Assembly: GCA_945865935.1 (NCBI GenBank)
Contig: CAMBFI010000016.1
Span: forward strand, 1-64,000
Length of the DNA stretch: 64,000 nt
Source of the DNA: Bordetella parapertussis
GTDB taxonomy: Bacteria > Pseudomonadota > Gammaproteobacteria > Burkholderiales > Burkholderiaceae_B
Direction: 5' to 3'
Part shown: one piece after another, positions 8,233 through 16,680 of the stretch
How the letters are laid out: every line of letters begins with the position of its first letter
Numbering within the stretch: position 1 is the stretch's first letter
The notes under the pieces: generated by a model
What the model was told of the DNA's origin: nothing
What the model saw: the letters and a program-made list of their open reading frames with translations, nothing else
The model's database searches: none
Made by a program: the position numbers and the translations under genes

Positions 8233-8872
8233 ACTAATTTCCAAAAGGTTTGGCTGTCATGAGGGAACGACCGCAGAGGTGTGGCGCGGTGCGTCAAGGC
8301 GATCAGCCTCAAGTGCGTAAGGGTCGTAACGCTCAGAGATAAAGTCATCTACGGTCAAGCAAGGCTATGATGTTTATACGTTAGCGATTCCAGTTGGCCG
8401 CAAAGCGCACAAAGCACTGATCAAAATAACGGCTCGAGGGGGTCAACCTACAACCAGAACGAGACCAAATATATAAAATAAAGTTAGTGTTATTAGTTCG
8501 CGCAAAGGTACGCTAATTTGTGCAATCTGAATCTTATCTTTGATTCAAATCCGTCGCAACCTACTGTCAATAAAAATAAAAAAATACTGATACTTTAAAA
8601 AGTGACGGGGGGTGTTTTCAAAAACTTGGTCGTCGTTCGTGCAGAACAAGGTGTAAAGGCACGGGGATGGGACCCAAATGGATTTTGGGGGGTGCCGGTA
8701 CGGTGGGGTCGAGCCGGACAAGATTGAAGCTAATTGGATTTCACTTAGTTTGCGAGACGCGAATATAAACTGCCGCTGCCATTGATCCAAGAACTTAGAT
8801 CACTCGTTACTTGTAGTGACCGCACAAACGGCAACCGAACGGTAACCAGCAAGCAAAGTTTCTAAGACAAAC
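8233..8872. other. Intergenic stretch without a recognised gene
   Basis: About 640 bp upstream of the autotransporter gene. It must hold that gene's promoter, but I could not choose one. It is AT-rich near 8460-8600 and has G-runs at 8604-8720. An open frame of 81 codons on the minus strand (8545-8790) has no start site of note and no family resemblance. The stretch directly follows the 3' end of tRNA-Pro, where an integrated element could end. Confidence 0.6.
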
Positions 8873-8905
8873 AAAAAGGGTTAGCCTCTTGTGAAAGCTA
8901 ACCCC
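8873..8905 (-). terminator. Intrinsic terminator of tRNA-Pro
   Basis: On the minus strand GGGTTAGC (8897-8904) pairs with GCTAACCC (8878-8885) around an 11-nt loop and is followed by a T-run at 8873-8877. It starts 11 nt after the encoded CCA end of the tRNA. Confidence 0.85.
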
Positions 8906-8915
8906 TTGATATATC

Positions 8916-8994
<79 letters not shown>

Positions 8995-9002
8995 AGTCTG
9001 AA

Positions 9003-9032
9003 AGTATAGCAGAGGCAGATTGGTCTTGCCGA
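9003..9032 (-). promoter_or_regulatory. Sigma-70-type promoter of tRNA-Pro
   Basis: On the minus strand an extended -10 box, TGC-TATACT, with the hexamer at 9003-9008 stands 10 nt before the mature tRNA end. A weak -35 (TCGGCA, 9027-9032) lies 18 nt further upstream. Spacing and position fit a tRNA promoter; the start point is inferred. Confidence 0.5.
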
Positions 9033-9040
9033 GCGAGGCA

Positions 9041-9460
9041 CTACTGCCCGAGCTTCAGTTGCCCAGTGACAGGATACTGACTTTGCGCGTGAACCAACAT
9101 GTCGCGAATGCTATTGAGCTCTGTGCGTAAAGAGTGCAGTTCTTGAGCGGTCAACCGTACCGCTGCGTCTGGATCTTGCGGCGGCACTTCCCTACCCTCG
9201 CCCAGTCGATTGCGTGCACCACTGATCGTAAAGCCTTGTTCATAAAGCAGCTCACGAATCTTGCGGATCAGTAAAACCTCATGGTGCTGGTAGTAGCGTC
9301 TGTTACCACGACGCTTTACCGGCTTGAGCTGGGTAAATTCTTGTTCCCAATAGCGCAACACGTGGGGTTTGACACCACACAGGTCGCTTACTTCGCCGAT
9401 GGTGAAGTAGCGCTTGGCCGGAATTGGCGGTAGTACGAAGGGCTTGTCTGAAATCGTCAT
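9041..9460 (-). CDS. MerR-family regulator next to ihfA
   Basis: A 139-residue MerR-type protein with a winged helix-turn-helix at residues ~17-85 ([44 protein letters not shown]) and a short helical tail without metal-binding cysteines. Proteobacteria often carry this gene directly after ihfA; the regulated genes are not known. It lies 43 bp downstream of ihfA in the same direction and ends the pheST-ihfA run. Confidence 0.9.
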   Translation of the reverse strand: MTISDKPFVLPPIPAKRYFTIGEVSDLCGVKPHVLRYWEQEFTQLKPVKRRGNRRYYQHHEVLLIRKIRELLYEQGFTISGARNRLGEGREVPPQDPDAAVRLTAQELHSLRTELNSIRDMLVHAQSQYPVTGQLKLGQ

Positions 9461-9503
9461 AACCTGAGCTTAGTACGAGTGTCGGTAGTGAGGCTAGGGC
9501 AAA

Positions 9504-9815
9504 TCAATTTTGCGCTGGCGTAGGGCTTTCAACGGCCCCTTTGAGCTTCTGGCTGGCATGAAAAGTCACTACCCGACGAGCCGCAATGGGAATAGTTTCG
9601 CCTGTCTTGGGATTACGTCCAGGCCGAGGCGGTTTGTGGCGCACCTGAAAATTTCCAAATCCTGAAAGCTTGACCGCCTCGCCTCGGGCTAACGCGTCAC
9701 GAATCTCTTCGAAAAAAGTGTCAACGATGTCTTTGGCTTCGCGCTTGTTTAGCCCAACGCGGTCGAACAGCAGCTCTGCTAGCTCGGCTTTCGTCAATGT
9801 GCGCGGTTCATTCAT
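9504..9815 (-). CDS. ihfA: Integration host factor subunit alpha
   Basis: IHF-α pairs with IHF-β to bend DNA at specific sites in replication, recombination and sigma-54 promoters. The 103-residue protein shows the family start [27 protein letters not shown], the core [11 protein letters not shown] and the DNA-inserting β-arm [14 protein letters not shown]. The ATG at 9815 gives the usual length; a TTG nine codons upstream (9842) is possible but unneeded. It follows pheT by 45 bp, the standard pheS-pheT-ihfA order. Confidence 0.95.
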   Translation of the reverse strand: MNEPRTLTKAELAELLFDRVGLNKREAKDIVDTFFEEIRDALARGEAVKLSGFGNFQVRHKPPRPGRNPKTGETIPIAARRVVTFHASQKLKGAVESPTPAQN

Positions 9816-9860
9816 AGATTCATTAACTCGATAGGTATTCAATTTACAGTGCCAAAACCA

Positions 9861-12272
9861 TTACCTAGGCCGAGCCTGATGCACGGTTTCTAGGGCTTGG
9901 CGGATCTTTGAGACACAGCCATCTACACGAGCATCATCCAGCGTGATCTCAGTGTCTTGCAAAGTCAGGCGGAATGCAAGACTCTTTTCTTGCGTCGCCT
10001 CTTTCGAGGGATCCCGCCATTGGTCAAAAAGCTGCACGTGCTGCACGACACTAAGACTTGGATCCTCAGAAATCGTATGCTTAATAGTATCCAATAAAGA
10101 TTGAACTGTTTTATCAGTAGAAACCCATATAGCCAAGTCGCGCTGGACCGTTGGCTGTTTAGATATCTCTCCTACCTCAGGCATTGGTAAGGCACGCAAC
10201 GCCTCGTACGCCAACTCAAACAATACGGGCGCTGTCGCAAGTTCCTGTTGCTGCACCCATTTTGGATGCAACTCCCCGATCAATCCGATCGGAACGTCTT
10301 TAAGGAAGATCTCTGCGCTTCGGCCCGGGTGAAGCAGCGGATGTACGGTAGAGGCGAAACGCACATCTGCCGAGCAGCTATCCAGCAACGTCTCGACATC
10401 ACGCTTTACATCATAAAAATCAACTTGCTTGGACGTCATTCCCCACTGGTCGGGGCCTGCGTACCCCCAGGCGGCCCCTGCCAGCCGCTGCGGCTGGTCG
10501 ATCCCAGCGACAGTGAGAGGTCCATCAGCGGCCTGCGTCTGCCGTGTGAACACTCTTCCAAGCTCGAACACACGAACACGAGACTGCTTACGATTGGCGT
10601 TGTAGCGGATGTTTGCCACAAGGCCAGGCAGCAAAGAGGTTCGCATCACGGCGAGCTGGCTGGCGATAGGATTGAGTAGCCGAATCGGCTCCTTCGTTCC
10701 TAGCATGTCGTGCTCCCAAGCCTCTTCGACAAACGAAAAATTAATGACTTCCTGATAGTCTAAGCCGGCGATTTCCGCACGGATCGTATGCGCGGAACGC
10801 TCGATCTCTGGGGCATGACGCATCACGGCTGCGGCAAGAGGAGGATTTGCCGGGATGTTGTCAAAACCAATAATTCGAGCAACCTCTTCGATTAAGTCTT
10901 CTTCAATCGCGATATCAAATCGGAATGAAGGTGGCGACACAACAAACTTATCGGGCGTTGCCTCAAACACAAAACCAAGTCGCGTGAAAGTCTGCGTGAC
11001 TTGATCGTGCGTAACCGGTATCCCAAGGACCCGTTGGCATCGCGCAAGACGCATCGTGACAGGCTGTCGCGCCGGCATATTGATGCACTGATCGTCAATA
11101 GGTCCGGCTTGGCCACCACACACTTGCAGAATGAGTCCAGTGATGAGATCGAGATGTTCTGGCACTTGTTGGAAGTCCACACCCCGCTCAAAACGATGGC
11201 TCGCCTCGGAACTCAATTTAAGCTTACGCGCGCGTCCGGCAATGGACTCGGGCCACCAAAATGCCGCTTCAACATAAATATTGACAGTATCGAGCGTGAC
11301 GGCTGTTGCCGCGCCGCCCATAATTCCTGCCAAGCTCTCAGGCGTGGCTCCGCTCGCAATAATACCCATTGAGGGATCAAGCGTAATGGTCTGATCGTTT
11401 AACAGAGTAAGTGTCTCGCCTTTGCGTGCCCAGCGGACTTCAAGCTTAGGCTCAGGCATGCGATCAAGGTCAAACACGTGTGTGGGACGACCGAGCTCAA
11501 GCATCACATAATTCGAGATATCGACCAGCGCACTCACCGAGCGCTGCCCTGCCCGCTCAAGCCGTTGAACAAGCCAAGCAGGAGATGTGGCGCGGGCATT
11601 GACACCGCGCATGACACGTCCGGCAAAGCGACCGCAAAGCTCAGGCGCAGAAACGGTCACAGGTAGTACTTCGGACAGCGATGGCTTAAGCGCAGGTATG
11701 GATGGCGCTTGCAATGCAGCACCCGTCAGTGCCGAGACTTCTCTGGCCACGCCAAGAATCGACAGGCAATCTGCACGATTGGGAGTCAGCTTAAGCGTGA
11801 AGAGCGTGTCGTTAAGATCGAGGGCTTGCCGAATATCCATCCCGGGCGTCAAGTCTGACGCAAGCACTAACAACCCAGCGTGATCTTGCGATAATCCGAG
11901 CTCACGCGCAGAACACAGCATTCCCGAGGACTCCACTCCGCGCATCTTGGCCACACCAATCTTCATGTCACCGGGTAGGACCGCACCAACCGTCGCAAGG
12001 GGAACATTGATTCCCGCTGTCGCATTTGGAGCACCACATACAATTTGCAATGGGGCGCCCGTTCCCGCATCCACCTGGCAGACACGCAGCTTGTCTGCGT
12101 TAGGATGAGGTTCGGCACTGATAATGCGTGCGACCACGACTCCCGTGAACGCAGGGGCGACATGCGTCGTTTCTTCGACCTCAAGTCCCGCCATGGTAAG
12201 CCGATGCGAGAGTTCCTCAGTGGTGAGGCTTGGGTTGACTAACGAACGTAGCCAGGATTCAGAAAATTGCAT
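9861..12272 (-). CDS. pheT: Phenylalanyl-tRNA synthetase beta subunit
   Basis: The β subunit of the α2β2 enzyme that charges tRNA-Phe. The 803 residues match the usual bacterial length. In order: N-terminal region, an EMAP/OB-type tRNA-binding domain (FTGVVVARIISAEPHPNADKLRV, from about residue 42), the B3/B4 editing domain, B5, a catalytic-like core, and the C-terminal FDX-ACB anticodon-binding domain (about 710-803). It starts 26 nt after pheS and is surely co-transcribed. Confidence 0.97.
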   Translation of the reverse strand: MQFSESWLRSLVNPSLTTEELSHRLTMAGLEVEETTHVAPAFTGVVVARIISAEPHPNADKLRVCQVDAGTGAPLQIVCGAPNATAGINVPLATVGAVLPGDMKIGVAKMRGVESSGMLCSARELGLSQDHAGLLVLASDLTPGMDIRQALDLNDTLFTLKLTPNRADCLSILGVAREVSALTGAALQAPSIPALKPSLSEVLPVTVSAPELCGRFAGRVMRGVNARATSPAWLVQRLERAGQRSVSALVDISNYVMLELGRPTHVFDLDRMPEPKLEVRWARKGETLTLLNDQTITLDPSMGIIASGATPESLAGIMGGAATAVTLDTVNIYVEAAFWWPESIAGRARKLKLSSEASHRFERGVDFQQVPEHLDLITGLILQVCGGQAGPIDDQCINMPARQPVTMRLARCQRVLGIPVTHDQVTQTFTRLGFVFEATPDKFVVSPPSFRFDIAIEEDLIEEVARIIGFDNIPANPPLAAAVMRHAPEIERSAHTIRAEIAGLDYQEVINFSFVEEAWEHDMLGTKEPIRLLNPIASQLAVMRTSLLPGLVANIRYNANRKQSRVRVFELGRVFTRQTQAADGPLTVAGIDQPQRLAGAAWGYAGPDQWGMTSKQVDFYDVKRDVETLLDSCSADVRFASTVHPLLHPGRSAEIFLKDVPIGLIGELHPKWVQQQELATAPVLFELAYEALRALPMPEVGEISKQPTVQRDLAIWVSTDKTVQSLLDTIKHTISEDPSLSVVQHVQLFDQWRDPSKEATQEKSLAFRLTLQDTEITLDDARVDGCVSKIRQALETVHQARPR

Positions 12273-12298
12273 GGTGAACCGTATCGGTCAAAGACAAA

Positions 12299-13321
12299 TT
12301 AATGGTTGAACTGCTGCAAAAAGCGCAGGTCGCCTTCAAAAAACTGACGCAAATCGTTCACGCCGTAACGCAACATCGTCAAACGTTCAAGTCCAGAGCC
12401 GAATGCAAAGCCGATGTAGCGCTCTGGGTCTAATCCGAAGTTCCGAACGACATCCGGGTGCACTTGTCCTGAGCCGGATATTTCTAACCAACGACCTTTG
12501 TTTGGGCCAGAGGTGAACATCATGTCAATCTCGGCAGACGGCTCTGTAAACGGAAAAAAAGATGGGCGAAAGCGTAAGACCAAATCATCCGTTTCAAAAA
12601 AGCAACGCAGAAAATTCGTATAAACACCCTTCAGATCGGCAAATGAGATGTTCTCATCAATCCAGAGCCCTTCGACTTGATGAAACATTGGCGAGTGCGT
12701 CGCATCACTGTCTACTCGGTAGGTACGACCGGGTGCGATGACTTTAATGGGGGGCTTATTCATACGCGCATAGCGAACTTGCATGGGACTCGTGTGCGTA
12801 CGCAAAAGTAGAGGCAAGCCTTTGTCGTCATTCATGTCAACATAGAACGTATCCTGCATTGAACGGGCAGGATGGTTCTCTGGATTATTCAGTGCCGTGA
12901 AATTCGTCCAATCGTTCTCAATCTCTGGGCCATCGGCCACATCAAATCCGATGGACTTAAAAATTTCTTCCACGCGTTGCCAGGTTCGGATGACGGGATG
13001 AATTCCCCCTTTTCCGCGACCACGACCTGGCAAGGTGACATCAATCGTCTCGCTTGCTAAGCGTGAGTCGAGCTCGGCTTGCGCCAACTGCGCGCGGCGT
13101 GTGGTCAGTAGCCCTTCTATTTGTTGTTTGATCTGGTTGATGCGCGCACCCTCGGTGCGCTTCGCCTCTGCATCGAGTTTGGCAAGGCTTTTCAGCATTT
13201 CAGTCAATGAACCCTGCTTGCCGAGAAACTTTGCTTTCGCATTTTCAAGAGCAGCGGCATCGACCGCTTGTTCAAACTGCGCACGCGCCTGTTCAATCAG
13301 GTCGGTAGCTAATCCAGTCAT
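12299..13321 (-). CDS. pheS: Phenylalanyl-tRNA synthetase alpha subunit
   Basis: The catalytic α subunit of phenylalanyl-tRNA synthetase. The N-terminal ~85 residues form the coiled-coil tRNA-binding arm. The class II core follows with motif 2 ([24 protein letters not shown]) and motif 3 ([15 protein letters not shown]). I chose the ATG at 13321, with GAAGG 10 nt before it, over a GTG eight codons upstream; this gives 340 residues, the normal size. A terminator-like hairpin stands between rplT and this gene. Confidence 0.96.
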   Translation of the reverse strand: MTGLATDLIEQARAQFEQAVDAAALENAKAKFLGKQGSLTEMLKSLAKLDAEAKRTEGARINQIKQQIEGLLTTRRAQLAQAELDSRLASETIDVTLPGRGRGKGGIHPVIRTWQRVEEIFKSIGFDVADGPEIENDWTNFTALNNPENHPARSMQDTFYVDMNDDKGLPLLLRTHTSPMQVRYARMNKPPIKVIAPGRTYRVDSDATHSPMFHQVEGLWIDENISFADLKGVYTNFLRCFFETDDLVLRFRPSFFPFTEPSAEIDMMFTSGPNKGRWLEISGSGQVHPDVVRNFGLDPERYIGFAFGSGLERLTMLRYGVNDLRQFFEGDLRFLQQFNH

Positions 13322-13350
13322 CTTATTAAAGCCTTCAGGAAACACAGCTT

Positions 13351-13381
13351 AAAAATGCAAACGGAGCCCAACAGGCCCCGT
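13351..13381 (-). terminator. Attenuator-like hairpin between rplT and pheS
   Basis: On the minus strand ACGGGGCC pairs with GGCTCCGT (one G-U pair) around a short loop, followed by TTTGCATTTTT. It starts 22 nt after the rplT stop and lies 30 nt before the pheS start. The interrupted T-tract suggests a partial terminator that lowers pheST expression relative to rplT. No leader peptide with Phe codons fits in the gap, unlike pheM-type attenuation. Confidence 0.65.
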
Positions 13382-13403
13382 CCACACATAGATCGTACGA
13401 TGC

Positions 13404-13763
13404 TTAGGCAGCCAACGCAGATTTGACCTGATTGACGACAGCTGCAAAACCAGCTTTGTCATGCACGGCCATATCGGCAAGCACTTTACGATCGAGTTCA
13501 ATCGCAGCCTTCTTGAGTCCGGCAACAAACACGCTATATGTCACACCGTGTTCACGCACTGCTGCGTTGATACGTGTGATCCACAATGCGCGGAATGTAC
13601 GCTTTTTGTTGCGACGGTCACGGTACGCGTATTGGCCAGCACGCATAACTGCTTGCTTAGCAATACGAAACACATTACCGCGACGACCACGGTAGCCTTT
13701 GGCTGCCGAAATAACTTTTTTGTGACGGGCTCTTGCCGTTACACCACGTTTTACGCGAGGCAT
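13404..13763 (-). CDS. rplT: Ribosomal protein L20
   Basis: A 119-residue, very basic large-subunit protein with the family start [16 protein letters not shown] and the conserved AKGYRGRR and RDRRNKKR. L20 is needed for early 50S assembly and in several bacteria represses its own operon by binding the leader mRNA. It lies 13 nt after rpmI. Confidence 0.98.
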   Translation of the reverse strand: MPRVKRGVTARARHKKVISAAKGYRGRRGNVFRIAKQAVMRAGQYAYRDRRNKKRTFRALWITRINAAVREHGVTYSVFVAGLKKAAIELDRKVLADMAVHDKAGFAAVVNQVKSALAA

Positions 13764-13776
13764 TTAGTATCTCCTA

Positions 13777-13974
13777 TCAAGCGAAAGGCATCATGGCTTT
13801 TACTGAAGCCACGTTGGATTTGTCTACCGCTGCCGAACCGCGCAACTGGCGCTTGTTCTTGGTGGTTTTTTTGGTGAGGATGTGGCGCTTAAACGCCTGG
13901 CCCCGCTTGATCGATCCGCTGCCGCGAACCTGAAAGCGCTTCGCAGCACTTTTTTTGGTCTTCATCTTAGGCAT
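13777..13974 (-). CDS. rpmI: Ribosomal protein L35
   Basis: A 65-residue basic protein of the large subunit with the typical start [20 protein letters not shown]. It opens the rpmI-rplT-pheS-pheT-ihfA run. Its usual upstream partner infC is 6.1 kb away, so this gene must have its own promoter in the 320 bp before it, where two tandem-repeat arrays lie. Confidence 0.98.
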   Translation of the reverse strand: MPKMKTKKSAAKRFQVRGSGSIKRGQAFKRHILTKKTTKNKRQLRGSAAVDKSNVASVKAMMPFA

Positions 13975-14070
13975 TGCTATTCCTATTACTTAAAATTGTG
14001 TTCTGAAGGTGCCTTGTTCGATCACCGCTTTGAATCAGCAAGCGATCGCAAGTCTTGGATACCCTAGAGC

Positions 14071-14145
14071 CACTTCTCGGTACTGCACTTCTCGGTACTA
14101 CACTTCTCGGTACTGCACTTCTCGGTACTACACTTCTCGGTACTA
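14071..14145. repeat. Tandem array of five 15-bp units
   Basis: Five head-to-tail copies of CACTTCTCGGTACTR, where the last base alternates G, A, G, A, A. The copies are otherwise identical. The array lies 97 bp before rpmI. Read on the plus strand in one frame it encodes LLGTA/LLGTT five times. The perfect identity points to recent slippage or a variable-number repeat. Confidence 0.95.
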
Positions 14146-14190
14146 CTTTCTACAATCTCTTTCCCTCTAAACCCGACACTGATTCAAAAT

Positions 14191-14250
14191 GCGCTGAATC
14201 GAGAAGCGCTGAATCCATATGTGCTGAATCCATATGTGCTGAATCGAGAT
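14191..14250. repeat. Tandem array of four 15-bp units, different sequence
   Basis: Four copies of a second 15-bp unit: GCGCTGAATCGAGAA, GCGCTGAATCCATAT, GTGCTGAATCCATAT, GTGCTGAATCGAGAT. It has the same period as the array 45 bp away but an unrelated sequence. Both arrays fall in one open plus-strand frame, 14055-14282 (75 codons). That frame has no convincing ribosome site, so I do not call it a gene. Confidence 0.92.
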
Positions 14251-14273
14251 ACAGATACGCGGGAAAGCCTTTG

Positions 14274-14302
14274 ATTATATGACAGATTTTGAGTTATTGC
14301 AC
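14274..14302 (-). promoter_or_regulatory. Candidate promoter for rpmI operon
   Basis: On the minus strand a perfect TATAAT (14274-14279) has a weak -35 (GTGCAA, 14297-14302) at 17-bp spacing. A start near 14267 would give a leader of about 290 nt containing both 15-bp arrays before rpmI. It overlaps the 3' end of comM. The poor -35 keeps this tentative. Confidence 0.4.
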
Positions 14303-15802
14303 GTTGCCCGTGACCCTATACCGATAGGCTTCAGACAAATGAGCACGGGAGATGCTTTCACATCCCTCCAAATCAGCGCATGTACGGGCAACTCGCCTCG
14401 TTCGTTGCACCGCGCGAGCCGATAAGCCGTGTTGCTCAATTAATTTTACCAATAATTCCTTAGCGTCAGACTCGAGCGGACAACGTCGGTCTAGCGATGA
14501 ATCGAGTAGGCGAGAATTTAATACGCCCTGTCGCTCGTTTTGGATCTTCCAGGCCGCGTGCACGCGCAGCGCAACTTGGGCTGAGGTTTCTGTAGAACCG
14601 CCACCCGTCAAGCCTCCAGGCTCCTGGCTCAGCGTCACATACAGGTCAATGCGATCAAGCAAAGGACCGGACACCCGAGATTGATACGCCTGAACCTGTG
14701 ATTCACCGCACAAGCAGCGGCGCTTGAGGTGACCTCTCCACCCACACGGGCACGGGTTCATGGTGGCGATCAGTTGAAACCGCGCAGGAAATTCACATTT
14801 CGCCTTTGCACGGGTGATGCTCACGCATCCGTTTTCGAGGGGCTCCCGGAGCGCTTCCCGAACTCTCCGGTCATATTCCGGTAGTTCATCAAGAAACAAG
14901 ACCCCGTGATGAGCCAACGATACCTCACCTGGCATGGGGCGCGTGCCTCCTCCGATCACTGCTGCTGCCGTCGCAGAATGATGCGGGCTGCGCACGGGCC
15001 GCTCATGAGAGATCCCGACGTCGAGCCCCGCATAGGTTGCAATGGCCGCTAGCTCCAGCGCCTGGGAATTTGAAAGTGGCGGAAGTAACCCGTGTAGCCT
15101 TTTTGCGAGCATGCTCTTGCCAACGCCCGGGGAACCCGTCATCAACATACTGTGCCCACCCGCAGCAGCGACCTCAAGCGCGCGCCTAGCCATCGCCTGC
15201 CCCCGGACATCCGATAAACATAGGTATGACCCCTTCGGTGTGCGCATGGCGTTGTGCACCAACGGTTGCAAGACGGCTTGTCCGTTTAAGTGCCCAACTA
15301 CATCATTAAGGCTGTGTGCTCCCAGAACGGTCAGTTCTGGAATTCGCGCCACCTCTTCGGCGTTACCCATTGGGAGGATCAGCACAGCGTCGCGTTGGGT
15401 GCGCGCAACCGCTAAACCTAAGGCAACTGAACCACGCGTCGGTACCAGTGCCCCCGTAAGCGAAAGTTCCCCGGCAAGAACAAGTGTTGGCAAGCGCTCC
15501 GGTTCGGCTACCTTGATCTGCCCGGACACCAACAACACACCCAGGGCGATTGGCAAATCATATCGACCAGACTCCTTTGGCAAGTCTGCGGGTGATAAGT
15601 TAACAGTGAGGCGACCACTGGGAAAGGCCAAGCCGCTACTTAGAATGGCCGCACGAACTCGCTCGCGACTTTCACGGACTTCAGCATCCGCCAATCCGAC
15701 AACGTGAAACGCAGGAAGACCTGCGCCAAGATGCGTCTCAACTCTGACGAGTGGAGCATCCAGGCCCAGCAGTGAACGGGTCAGTAAGATTGCAAGTGAC
15801 AT
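14294..15802 (-). CDS. comM: YifB/ComM-family AAA+ ATPase (Mg-chelatase-like)
   Basis: A 502-residue protein of the ComM family, hexameric helicases that promote branch migration during natural transformation. The N-terminal ~170 residues form the ChlI/Lon-S5-like domain (AHSLNDVVGHLNG at its end). The AAA+ core has Walker A GSPGVGKSMLAKRL near residue 225 and Walker B GVLFLDELPEY. A Cys cluster (NPCPCGWRGHLKRRCLC) and the Mg_chelatase_C domain follow. It sits 81 bp downstream of ubiK in the same direction. Confidence 0.93.
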   Translation of the reverse strand: MSLAILLTRSLLGLDAPLVRVETHLGAGLPAFHVVGLADAEVRESRERVRAAILSSGLAFPSGRLTVNLSPADLPKESGRYDLPIALGVLLVSGQIKVAEPERLPTLVLAGELSLTGALVPTRGSVALGLAVARTQRDAVLILPMGNAEEVARIPELTVLGAHSLNDVVGHLNGQAVLQPLVHNAMRTPKGSYLCLSDVRGQAMARRALEVAAAGGHSMLMTGSPGVGKSMLAKRLHGLLPPLSNSQALELAAIATYAGLDVGISHERPVRSPHHSATAAAVIGGGTRPMPGEVSLAHHGVLFLDELPEYDRRVREALREPLENGCVSITRAKAKCEFPARFQLIATMNPCPCGWRGHLKRRCLCGESQVQAYQSRVSGPLLDRIDLYVTLSQEPGGLTGGGSTETSAQVALRVHAAWKIQNERQGVLNSRLLDSSLDRRCPLESDAKELLVKLIEQHGLSARAVQRTRRVARTCADLEGCESISRAHLSEAYRYRVTGNVQ

Positions 15803-15883
15803 GACGCTCCCAACAAAGTGGGTTCAATCATGCCTCACATCCACTCCCCCCGAAAGGTCAGGGAATGACAATATCCATGCGGT

Positions 15884-16141
15884 TTACTCCGTACCCGACT
15901 CCAAGGTCGAGATCCGATGTTCGAGCGCTTGAAGTTGAGATTCCAGCGCTTGGATACGTGCTTGGGCGCTACCCAACAACGAAACTTGAACGTCGAACTC
16001 TTCACGTGTGATGAGATCCATCCGCGTGAAGGTTTGGCCCATAAAGGCTTTAACGTTACGTTCAATATCAGCAGCGGGACTGCGTGCGATGAGATCAGCT
16101 ACGTTTTTCTGAAACTCTTCAAACCAGGGATTTTTTTGCAT
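15884..16141 (-). CDS. ubiK: Ubiquinone biosynthesis accessory factor UbiK
   Basis: An 85-residue BMFP-domain protein. It has an amphipathic N-terminal helix (NPWFEEFQKNVADLIARSP), the central VKAFMGQTFTRMDLITREEFDVQ, and a C-terminal coiled coil. UbiK supports the aerobic ubiquinone enzymes and binds membranes as a trimer. It is divergent from the PII gene and upstream of comM. Confidence 0.9.
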   Translation of the reverse strand: MQKNPWFEEFQKNVADLIARSPAADIERNVKAFMGQTFTRMDLITREEFDVQVSLLGSAQARIQALESQLQALEHRISTLESGTE

Positions 16142-16320
16142 GATGCGCTCTCAGATTAAGGCAGATTGAACTCATTTTAGCTCTGACACCGCAGCCTGCG
16201 CGCCATCGCAAGCCATCCATGCCCCAATCACGTGCATAAAACAGATCAAATCGCCGCTTCTCACTGGCATGAGATTTGCTTGTTCACTAACAACCAAAGT
16301 AAGCATCCATGAGAGGCACC

Positions 16321-16659
16321 GTGAAGAACGTTATCGCAATCATTAAGCCCTTCAAACTAGACGAGGTGAGAGTCGCTCTCGCGAGCCTGGGCGTTCAAGG
16401 CCTCACCGTCACTGAAGTCAGGGGGTTTGGTCGTCAAAAAGGCCATACCGAACTCTATCGCGGGGCTGAATACACCGTGGATTTTCTGCCGAAACTTCGC
16501 ATCGAAACCACGGTCAGTGACTCGTTGCTTGAGCGCGCTGTCGATGTCATTGAGCAGGCGGCTAAAACTGGGAAAATTGGCGATGGAAAAATATTCGTGA
16601 TGAACGTAGAGTCCACCACGCGGATACGCACGGGTGAGACCGGCGACGGGGCGCTCTAA
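16321..16659 (+). CDS. glnK: PII nitrogen regulatory protein
   Basis: A 112-residue PII signal protein that senses 2-oxoglutarate and ATP/ADP and controls ammonium transport and glutamine synthesis. Visible are KNVIAIIKPFKLDEVR, the T-loop with the uridylylated tyrosine in RGAEYTVDF, and the closing RIRTGETGDGAL. I chose the GTG at 16321 (GAGAGG 4 nt before) because it gives the family length; an ATG four codons upstream (16309) is possible. No amtB is nearby, so GlnK versus GlnB stays open. Confidence 0.9.
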   Translation: MKNVIAIIKPFKLDEVRVALASLGVQGLTVTEVRGFGRQKGHTELYRGAEYTVDFLPKLRIETTVSDSLLERAVDVIEQAAKTGKIGDGKIFVMNVESTTRIRTGETGDGAL

Positions 16660-16680
16660 CTCAGCGGATGGCTCAGCAGA

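Noticed and set aside
8545-8790. 81-codon minus-strand frame
   Set aside because: No recognisable family, no good start site, and biased composition in a non-coding stretch.
14071-14250. CRISPR array
   Set aside because: Units are 15 bp, directly contiguous, without spacers, and no cas gene is in the window.
14055-14282. 75-codon plus-strand frame over the 15-bp arrays as a gene
   Set aside because: No proper ribosome site (GG directly before the ATG) and no family. The arrays alone explain the open frame, so it is reported as a finding only.
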